From: JBFGFG01 sp041627475
GTDB taxonomy: Bacteria > Actinomycetota > Nitriliruptoria > Nitriliruptorales > Nitriliruptoraceae
Assembly: GCA_041627475.1 (NCBI GenBank)
Contig: JBFKQZ010000114.1
Span: 1-9,612, forward strand
DNA: 9,612 nucleotides
Direction of reading: 5' to 3'
The notes beneath the pieces were generated by a model that saw only the letters and a list, made by a program, of their open reading frames with translations, was not told where the DNA came from and searched no databases. The number at the start of each line of letters is the position of its first letter. Within the stretch, counting starts at the first letter, position 1. A program made the translations under genes and the position numbers. Shown one piece after another: positions 1 through 6,062 of the stretch.

Positions 1-588
1 CGCCTCGGTGAAGGGGCCGTGCTCCTCTCGGTGCGCGACGATGCGGCCGGCGAGGACCGGCCCGACCCCGGGGAGCTCCTCGAGGTCCGTCGCGGTGGCC
101 CGGTTCAGGTCGAGTCGTCCGTCCGGCAGGTACGGGTCGGCGCCACCTCCCGCGGCCTCCTCCGCGGCCACGGTGCCGCGCGTCGGCACGACGACCTGCT
201 CGCCGTCGACCAGCGGCCGCGCGAGGTTCAGCGCTGCCACCGACGCGTCCGGCAGGGTCCCGCCCGCGGCGGCGATCGCGTCCGCGACGCGGTCGCCCGC
301 CACGAGTTCGACGACGCCGGGCCGCTGCACGGCACCGGCCACGTGGACCAGCACGGGACCGCCCGTCGGCGCGACCTCCTCGGCGACGGGCGCCGGCGCG
401 GTCGCCCCGACGTCCGGCACGAGCGGCAGCCGCAGCGCCACCAGGGTCGCCACGACGCAGCCACAGAGCGCGACGGCGACGCCGAGCAGGTCGGCCCGTG
501 TCAGGCCGACCCGGTCCTCGAGGCGTTCCAGGATCGTGTCCACGCGCGCACTGTCGCGACGCGGTGGCAGGCGGGCCGGTCGCGGCAC
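1..588 (-). CDS. comEA: ComEA-like competence DNA-binding protein (partial, C-terminus beyond left edge)
   Basis: Membrane-anchored DNA receptor of the natural-transformation type. It binds double-stranded DNA outside the membrane and passes it to the ComEC channel. 196 residues are visible and the frame runs off the window without a stop. Order: a basic N-terminus; one membrane helix at about residues 34-57; a proline/alanine linker; an SLBB (beta-grasp) domain at about 78-135 containing VHVAGAVQRPG; a second linker; then a helix-hairpin-helix module from about 158 with LNRATATDLEELPGVGP, the ComEA signature. I chose GTG at 588 because AGGGGG lies just upstream (592-597), although its 3-nt spacing is tight. 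GTG at 543 (VDTILERLED) is a plausible alternative with no ribosome site. It starts 16 bases after the degV-family stop, so the two are probably co-transcribed. comEC would be expected just beyond the left edge. Confidence 0.93.
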   Translation of the reverse strand, partial: MPRPARLPPRRDSARVDTILERLEDRVGLTRADLLGVAVALCGCVVATLVALRLPLVPDVGATAPAPVAEEVAPTGGPVLVHVAGAVQRPGVVELVAGDRVADAIAAAGGTLPDASVAALNLARPLVDGEQVVVPTRGTVAAEEAAGGGADPYLPDGRLDLNRATATDLEELPGVGPVLAGRIVAHREEHGPFTEA

Positions 589-604
589 ACGCCCCCTGTG
601 GAGA

Positions 605-1453
605 TCAGGTCAGGTCGGCCGGGGCGAGTGCGACACCGACCGCCCCGGGACCGGTGTGGGTGCCCACCACCGGACCGACGACGACCTCGAGGTGCTCGAC
701 GACGTCGACCTCCTCCCGGACGGCCGCCAGGACCTCGGCCGCACGCTCCGGCGCGATCGCGTGCGCGATCACGGCGTGCTGTGGCGTGTCACCGGCGACC
801 GCGGCGGCGCGGGCCACCAGACGACGGATCGCACGCGACCACGTCCGCTCCCGGTCGAGCAGTTCGATGCGTCCCCCTTCGACGCCCAGCAGCGGCCGGA
901 CGCGGAGCGCCGTCCCGAGCACCGCCTCGGTACCGCTCAGCCGTCCACCGCGCCGCAGGTAGGTCAGCGTGTCCACGACGAGCAGCGAGACGGTGTGGTC
1001 CCGGACCGCGTCGACCGCCGCGACCACGTCGTCGACGTCACCACCGGCTGCGGCAGCGCGCACGGCGGCGAGGACCTGCAGGGCGAGCCCGCCCGACACC
1101 TGCCGGCTGTCGACCACCCGCACCGGGAGCGGGGCCGACGGCGCGAGCGACCGGGCACGGTCGACGGTTCCCGACAGCTCCGCGCTGAGGTGGATGCTCA
1201 CCACGGCGTCGTGCCCGGCGTCGTGCGCGTCGGCCCACGCCTCCTCGAACCAGGGCGCCGAGGGCTGCGAGGTCGTCGGCAGCTCGTCCGACGCGGCGAG
1301 CTCGCGGTAGAACTCCTCGTCGGTCACCGACACGCGCGAGAAGGCTGCACGGCTGCCGAACAGCACCGACAGCGGGATGACGCGGATCCCGAGCGCCTCG
1401 GCGAGCTCGGCCGACAGGTCGCAGGTCGAGTCGGTGACGACGGCGACGGACAC
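605..1453 (-). CDS. DegV family protein (fatty-acid-binding, FakB-like)
   Basis: 282 residues, the usual DegV length. Family members bind a fatty acid; in Firmicutes (FakB) they present it to the kinase FakA. The role in actinomycetes is less clear, and no FakA-like kinase is present here. Family motifs in order: TDSTCDL at about 7-13; TTSQPS at about 60-65; HLSAELSGT at 88-96, the fatty-acid-contacting serine region; DSRQVSGGLAL at 115-125; DTLTYLRRGGRLSG at 161-174; and GPVVGTHTGPGAVGV at 260-274. The start is GTG at 1451-1453, giving VSVAVVTDST, with GGAG four bases upstream (1458-1461). The frame stays open far upstream, but that part is antisense to HK1 and is not believed. The gene lies directly upstream of comEA on the same strand and is divergent from HK1 across 147 bases. 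The product is cytoplasmic. Confidence 0.95.
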   Translation of the reverse strand: MSVAVVTDSTCDLSAELAEALGIRVIPLSVLFGSRAAFSRVSVTDEEFYRELAASDELPTTSQPSAPWFEEAWADAHDAGHDAVVSIHLSAELSGTVDRARSLAPSAPLPVRVVDSRQVSGGLALQVLAAVRAAAAGGDVDDVVAAVDAVRDHTVSLLVVDTLTYLRRGGRLSGTEAVLGTALRVRPLLGVEGGRIELLDRERTWSRAIRRLVARAAAVAGDTPQHAVIAHAIAPERAAEVLAAVREEVDVVEHLEVVVGPVVGTHTGPGAVGVALAPADLT

Positions 1454-1600
1454 CCTGCTCCAGGCCGATCGGGGGCCGGCAGGACGGTAGCGCGACAGCC
1501 GGCGCGGACGGCGTTGTCGTGGCATGCTGCCATCTGCCCAGGAGGGGGGACCGGGGCGGAGACGGCGACCGCACAGCGCGAACGCGGCATCATCGTCCGC
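1454..1600. promoter_or_regulatory. Divergent intergenic region between degV-family gene and HK1
   Basis: This 147-base gap must carry the start signals for both genes. On the minus strand TACCGT fits a loose TAnnnT -10 element for the degV-family gene, but I see no matching -35. An inverted repeat TGGCA-TGC-TGCCA lies at 1520-1532. GCCGGC occurs at 1475-1480 and 1498-1503, which is common at this GC content. A strong purine-rich ribosome-site-like run (AGGAGGGGGGA, 1540-1550) faces HK1, but no start codon follows it at a normal distance. Promoter positions cannot be fixed from sequence alone. Confidence 0.4.
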
Positions 1601-3352
1601 GTGTCCGCGGCCACGCTCCTGGCCGTCAACACGATCCTGCTCGCGGTCGCGCTCGCGGACCCGACAGTGTTCGGCCTCACCGCGACCGAGACCGTGCTGC
1701 TCGGCGTCCCGACGCTCCTGATCCAGCTCGGCCTGGCCGCACTGCCGTGGCAGCGCATCCTCCCCCAACGCCCCATGCCGTGGCTGCTGCGCGGGACCGT
1801 CGTCTACTACGTCCTCGGCCTGCTCGCGGCACTCGCCCTCGCCGACGACGCCGCCACCGAGGCGCTGTGGTTGCTGGCCTTCACGCTCGTCTACTCGGCC
1901 CTCGTCCTGCCGATGGCAGAGCAGGCCGTCGCGACCGCCGGCAGCGTCCTCGGCGCAGTCGTCGTGCTCGCGGCCACCTCGGGGATCGACCGGTTCGCGA
2001 TCGTGGACCTCGCGGCGCTCACCGGCATCGGCGTGCTCGCGACGATCGGGTCGCGGGTCGTCCTGGGCGCCCTGGAACGCGCCGAGGCCGCCCGCCGGGA
2101 GGCCGACGCGTCTGCGTCGGCACTGCGTGACGCCCTCGTCGCCGTGCACACGACGAGCTCGGGCGACATCCAGCAGATCCTCGACGCCACGGCGCGGGCC
2201 GCGGTCCGCGGCCCAGCGGACATGGCCGGCGTCTACGTCATCGACGAGGACGAGACGCTCGTCGCCTACGCGGACGTCCCGCCGGAGCTCCGCATGACCG
2301 ACCCGGACGCGATCAGGGGCATCGTCGCCAGCATCGAGGACCGGGGGCCGGCAGTCCTCGACTTCGAGGGGCCCGACGGTGACCTGCTGCCCCCGGAGCA
2401 ACGCGGGACGCTGCGGGCGTCGATCGTGGCCCCGGTCCGCCGACGCGGCCGTGTCATCGGCGCGCTGACGGTCACCCGGACCAGCGGCCCGCTGTTCAGC
2501 AGCGGCGAGCAGGTCGCGCTCGAACTCCTGGCGGACCACGTCGCCCGCGGGATCGTCCTGTCCCGTGAGCTCGCCGCCGACCGCGAGGCGCTCGAGCGGC
2601 TGCGGGAGCTCGACCGCATGAAGCGCGACTTCGTGGCGACCGTGAGCCACGAGATGCGCACGCCGCTCACGGTGATCACGGGATTGAGCGAGACCCTCCA
2701 GGAGCACGGTCCTCGGCTGGCCGCGTCGATGCGGGAGCAGCTCGTGACGCGGCTGCGGTCGAACGCCGCGACGCTCGACCGCATCGTGACCGGGCTCCTC
2801 GACGCCTCCGGCATCGACCGCGGCATCATCGCCGTGCAGCAGGACGACGTCGACCTCGCCGAGCTCCTGCAGGAGACGGCCGGACGGCTCGAGCCGCTGT
2901 TCGACGAGCACCAGCTGCGGGTCGAGGTCGAACCGGGTCTGCACGTCGCCGGGGACCCGGCCCTGCTCGAACGGGTGCTGGAGAACCTGCTCACCAACGC
3001 CCAGCGCCACACGCCACCGGGCACGGTCGTCCGGCTCGTCGGGAGACGGGACGAGGGGCCGCGCGGCCTGGTCGTCGTGGAGGTCGCCGACGACGGCCCC
3101 GGCATCGCCCCGGACGAGGTCGCGCACGTCCTCGACCGGTTCGTGCGCGGCGGCCCACCGGACGAGCGCTCCACCCGCGGCCTCGGCCTCGGCCTCGCGC
3201 TCTCCGACGAGGTCCTGCGCCTGCACGGGTCCAGCCTCGAGATCGAGAGCACGCTCGGGACCGGCACCACCTTCCGGTTCACGCTGCGGCCCACCCCCGC
3301 TCCCGTGCCGACCCCCGACCCCGCGGAGGTCAGGCCCGAGCCAGGAAGCTGA
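1601..3352 (+). CDS. Membrane GAF-HisKA-HATPase sensor histidine kinase (HK1)
   Basis: 583 residues. It senses a signal through membrane and/or GAF domains, autophosphorylates and passes phosphate to an unknown response regulator. Order: about six hydrophobic helices over residues 3-155; a charged coiled linker at about 157-182; GAF at about 185-320; then HisKA with H-box SHEMRTPLT, phosphoacceptor H350 and an ExxT phosphatase motif (E351-T354). The HATPase domain has N-box ENLLTN (461-466), DDGPGIA (497-503) and a GLGLGLAL loop (from 527). All catalytic boxes are intact. The last 20 or so residues form a Pro-rich tail. GTG at 1601 is the first start that directly precedes the hydrophobic helices; it has no close ribosome site, so a leaderless message is possible. 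In-frame TTG at 1514 would add 29 unremarkable residues. It is a clear paralogue of HK2, with no adjacent response regulator. Its end overlaps the convergent hydrolase by 23 bases. Confidence 0.93.
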   Translation: MSAATLLAVNTILLAVALADPTVFGLTATETVLLGVPTLLIQLGLAALPWQRILPQRPMPWLLRGTVVYYVLGLLAALALADDAATEALWLLAFTLVYSALVLPMAEQAVATAGSVLGAVVVLAATSGIDRFAIVDLAALTGIGVLATIGSRVVLGALERAEAARREADASASALRDALVAVHTTSSGDIQQILDATARAAVRGPADMAGVYVIDEDETLVAYADVPPELRMTDPDAIRGIVASIEDRGPAVLDFEGPDGDLLPPEQRGTLRASIVAPVRRRGRVIGALTVTRTSGPLFSSGEQVALELLADHVARGIVLSRELAADREALERLRELDRMKRDFVATVSHEMRTPLTVITGLSETLQEHGPRLAASMREQLVTRLRSNAATLDRIVTGLLDASGIDRGIIAVQQDDVDLAELLQETAGRLEPLFDEHQLRVEVEPGLHVAGDPALLERVLENLLTNAQRHTPPGTVVRLVGRRDEGPRGLVVVEVADDGPGIAPDEVAHVLDRFVRGGPPDERSTRGLGLGLALSDEVLRLHGSSLEIESTLGTGTTFRFTLRPTPAPVPTPDPAEVRPEPGS

Positions 3353-4202
3353 CGATCGCGTCGGTGACGAGCTCGGGCTGCTCGAGGTGCACGAAGTGGC
3401 CCGCCCCCGGCACGAGCCAGACCGTCGAGCGGTCGTGGGCACCGTCGAGCACCCGTCGCGCCCGGGCCGCGTAGCGACGGTCGATGCACCCGTCCTCGGT
3501 GCCGTGGACGACCAGGACTGGCTGGCGTGGCACCGGCCCGTCGGCGGCGGGCACCCGACCGACGAGGGCCGCCAGCGCATGGGTCCTGTACGGCGCCAGC
3601 GCCGCCCGCACGGCAGGAACCGTCGCCAGCGCCTGACGAAGCGGCTCAAGGTCGGCCGCGGTCGGTACGCGGTCCGGCGACCAGCGGAGCCACAGGTCGA
3701 CGAGCGGTCGCAGGTCATCACGGACGATCCACCCAGCGACCGGCAGCTGTGCCTGGAACTGGTAGCGCGACCGCCACAGCTGGTCCATGTCGGTCAGGAA
3801 GCCGTGCAGCGCCGGCTCCGGTGGGACCGAGATCCCGACCACCGCCCGGAACCCGGCCGCAGCGCGCCACGCCGCGGCGGCACCCCAGTCGTGCCCCACC
3901 AGCACCGCGCGGTCGTCCCCGTCCAGGGCGTCGCGCACCGCTCCGACGTCGGCGGCGTACCGCGGGATGCCCGGCCGGTCACGACCGACCGTCGACGGCC
4001 GGTAGCCCCGCAGCCACGGCATGGCCACGCGGTAGCCCTCGGCGACCAGCGCCGGCGCGAGGTGGCGCCACGTCGCCGGGGTGTCGGGGAAGCCGTGCTG
4101 GAGCACGGCCAACGGCCGGGCGGGGTCCTCGATCGGCCCGAGCGTCGCGACGGCGAGGGAGGCAGCGTCGTCGGTCACGACGCGACGGCGTCCAGTGTCC
4201 AC
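3330..4202 (-). CDS. Alpha/beta hydrolase, epoxide-hydrolase-like
   Basis: 290 residues, a full alpha/beta-hydrolase fold. The motifs point to epoxide hydrolase, which opens an epoxide to a diol through an aspartyl ester. Visible residues: oxyanion motif HGFPD (36-40); nucleophile elbow GHDWG with D105 (aspartate rather than serine); cap-domain tyrosines Y147 (in RYQFQAQLP) and Y205 (in APYRTHAL), positioned as the epoxide-activating pair; acid D237 in HGTED; and catalytic H269 in GAGHF. Haloalkane dehalogenase also uses Asp with a following Trp (W106 here), but the paired tyrosines favour epoxide hydrolase. The usual PDLRG segment reads PWLRG (62-66). The start is GTG at 4200-4202, set by GGAGG six bases upstream. 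There is no signal peptide, so the product is cytoplasmic. The substrate cannot be told. It is divergent from HK2 and overlaps the end of HK1. Confidence 0.9.
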   Translation of the reverse strand: MDTGRRRVVTDDAASLAVATLGPIEDPARPLAVLQHGFPDTPATWRHLAPALVAEGYRVAMPWLRGYRPSTVGRDRPGIPRYAADVGAVRDALDGDDRAVLVGHDWGAAAAWRAAAGFRAVVGISVPPEPALHGFLTDMDQLWRSRYQFQAQLPVAGWIVRDDLRPLVDLWLRWSPDRVPTAADLEPLRQALATVPAVRAALAPYRTHALAALVGRVPAADGPVPRQPVLVVHGTEDGCIDRRYAARARRVLDGAHDRSTVWLVPGAGHFVHLEQPELVTDAIVSFLARA

Positions 4203-4208
4203 GCGCGG

Positions 4209-4213
4209 CCTCC
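4209..4213 (-). promoter_or_regulatory. Ribosome binding site GGAGG of the hydrolase gene
   Basis: On the minus strand GGAGG is followed by six bases and then GTG at 4202-4200. It is the best-formed ribosome binding site in the window. It fixes the hydrolase start at 4202 rather than at the in-frame GTG eight codons further in. Confidence 0.75.
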
Positions 4214-4286
4214 GGGTCGACCGGGAGCCTACGGCGAGGAGCTGCCCGGGATCGCTGCGCGGCGGCCGCGCACCTGCGACACTCCG

Positions 4287-4302
4287 CGAGTGCAGTCACT
4301 CG
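4287..4302. repeat. Inverted repeat CGAGTG-CAGT-CACTCG over the proposed HK2 start
   Basis: A perfect 6-base inverted repeat with a 4-base centre, spanning GTG 4290. As DNA it could be a small operator in the hydrolase-HK2 divergent region. As RNA it would be a short hairpin hiding the start codon. It may also be chance. If it is an operator, the true HK2 start may be the later in-frame GTG at 4338. Confidence 0.4.
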
Positions 4303-6062
4303 TCACCTCACCGATCCCGCAGGCCACCCGCATCCGTGTGGCCCGCATCGCTGCCGCGACCCTCCTCGTGCTGGTCCTCGTCGGCGGCGGGATCGGGATC
4401 CTGCTCAACCAGGACGAGGTCCCGTTCCCGGTCCCGGTCCTGATCGCGCTCACGCTCGTCCTCGCGGCGGGGTTGGGGTGGATCGCACGGGCGCCGTGGG
4501 ACCGGGTGCTGCGTCCGCTGGCTCGGGAACGGGTGCTGTGGGCCACGTGCCTGCTGCCCGTGCTCGTGGCCCTGCCGGTCCAGCTGGTCGACGAACCCGG
4601 TGACACGGCCGCCCTGCTCTTCATCGTCGTGATCGCCACGATCAGTCCGATGATCGTGGCACCCACCGCCCACGCCCTGGGTGTGGTCACCGTGGCCGTG
4701 ATCGTCCTGGTCGACAGCATCCTCGACGGCTTCACGCCGCTGGAGGGCTACGCACTGTCGATCCTCGGCACCGTGGCGATCCTGTCGGCCCTCGCCGCGC
4801 GCGAGATCGGCGCTGCCGTGGTGACCGCGAGCGACCGGGAGCACGAGGCAGAGGACGCCAGCCGCGCCCTGCGCGCCGTCATCGACGCGGCCCGCACGGC
4901 GACGACCAGCGATCCGCAGGCCGTCCTCGACGCCGTGGTGACGGCCACGGCCAACCTCCAGAGCGACACGGCCGGGATGTACCTGCTGCACGAGGACGGA
5001 CTGCTGCGCTACGGCGCGACCTACCGCATCCCGGACCATCTGACGGACGAGGCCTTCCCCCCGACCCACGGCCTCGCCGGACAGGCCCTCACCAACGACC
5101 GGACCGTGGCCACGAACGACTACGGCACGGACGCCCGCGGCATGGCGGAGTACCAGGAGGCCGGGTTGCGCGCCGCCGTGGCCTCGCCGGTCCGCGTCGC
5201 CGGGACGCCGGTCGGTGTGCTGGTCGTCGGCCGTTTCGAACCCGGCGGCTACTCCCCTGCGGAGGTGAGCGCGATCGAGCTGCTCGCCGACCACGCCGGA
5301 CACGCGCTGGCCCTGTCACGGGCGATCGACGAGGACCGCCAGCTGCTGCGCCGGCTGCAGTCCCTGCGCGCGCTGCAGGAGGACTTCGTCGCGACGGTGA
5401 GCCACGAGCTGCGGACCCCGCTGACCGTCATCGACGGACTCGCCGAGACCATCGAGCAGCGCCGCGACGCCCTCGACGGCGGCCAGATGACGACCCTGCT
5501 CTCCCGACTTCGCGCGAACACGACGACCCTCACGACGATCGTGACGTCGATCCTCGACGCCGCCCGCCTCGACCGCGGCCTGGTCGAGGTCGACCCGCAC
5601 CCCGTCGACCTCTGGGACCTCGTCCAGGGCTGCGTCGGTCGGCTCGCGCCCGTCCTCGAGGACCACACGGTCGGGCTCGACCTCGACGACGTCGTGGTCG
5701 CCGGTGACGAGGGGCTGCTCGCCCGGGTCATCGACAACCTGCTGACCAACGTCGAGCGGCACACGCCACCCGGCACGACGGTCCACGTCGTCGCCAGGGC
5801 GGTCGGCGGCGAGTGCACCGTGGTCGTGCGTGACGACGGCCCCGGCATCGCTCCTCGGGACCTGCACCGCATCACCGACCGCTTCACCCGCGGCGGCGAT
5901 CTCAACACCCGCGCCACGCACGGGATCGGCCTCGGCCTGGCGCTGGCCGACCAGATCCTGCGCCTCCACGGCACCCGGCTGCTGGTCACGTCGCCCCCGG
6001 GCGGCGGCGCGCAGTTCCAGTTCCGCCTGCGCACCGTCGACGAGGTCACACCACCAGGTTGA
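4290..6062 (+). CDS. Membrane GAF-HisKA-HATPase sensor histidine kinase (HK2)
   Basis: 590 residues, with the same build as HK1. About six membrane helices span residues 19-176, followed by a charged linker (180-200). The GAF domain at about 205-345 contains GLAGQALTNDRTVATNDY, a well-conserved GAF stretch. HisKA has DFVATVSHELRTPLT with phosphoacceptor H372 and an ExxT motif (E373-T376). HATPase has N-box DNLLTN (N483), DDGPGIA (515-521) and a GIGLGLAL loop (from 545). All catalytic boxes are intact, so it should be an active kinase/phosphatase. In the 24 residues around the H-box, 20 match HK1. The start is uncertain: GTG 4290 has no ribosome site and lies in an inverted repeat; GTG 4338 (VARIAAATLL) is the alternative and still keeps the first helix. 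No response regulator is near. Its end overlaps convergent leuS by 17 bases. The signal sensed is unknown. Confidence 0.93.
   Translation: MQSLVTSPIPQATRIRVARIAAATLLVLVLVGGGIGILLNQDEVPFPVPVLIALTLVLAAGLGWIARAPWDRVLRPLARERVLWATCLLPVLVALPVQLVDEPGDTAALLFIVVIATISPMIVAPTAHALGVVTVAVIVLVDSILDGFTPLEGYALSILGTVAILSALAAREIGAAVVTASDREHEAEDASRALRAVIDAARTATTSDPQAVLDAVVTATANLQSDTAGMYLLHEDGLLRYGATYRIPDHLTDEAFPPTHGLAGQALTNDRTVATNDYGTDARGMAEYQEAGLRAAVASPVRVAGTPVGVLVVGRFEPGGYSPAEVSAIELLADHAGHALALSRAIDEDRQLLRRLQSLRALQEDFVATVSHELRTPLTVIDGLAETIEQRRDALDGGQMTTLLSRLRANTTTLTTIVTSILDAARLDRGLVEVDPHPVDLWDLVQGCVGRLAPVLEDHTVGLDLDDVVVAGDEGLLARVIDNLLTNVERHTPPGTTVHVVARAVGGECTVVVRDDGPGIAPRDLHRITDRFTRGGDLNTRATHGIGLGLALADQILRLHGTRLLVTSPPGGGAQFQFRLRTVDEVTPPG

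Noticed and set aside
8..1600. Plus-strand open frame running into HK1 from the left edge.
   Set aside because: It is antisense to comEA and degV, both with clear family motifs. The Arg/Pro/Ser-rich translation shows no domain.
3179..3196. Hexamer GGCCTC repeated three times.
   Set aside because: It encodes the conserved GLGLGL loop of the HK1 ATP-binding domain, so protein constraint and codon preference explain it.
1454..3721. A reading frame open on the minus strand for about 2.3 kb upstream of the degV-family gene, antisense to all of HK1.
   Set aside because: It is continuous with the DegV frame only because stop codons are rare at this GC content. Its translation is low-complexity and has no recognisable domain, whereas the plus strand encodes an intact kinase.
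3387..4289. Upstream extension of the HK2 frame across the hydrolase gene.
   Set aside because: It is antisense to the hydrolase with its complete catalytic set; the extension is Arg/Pro-rich and featureless.
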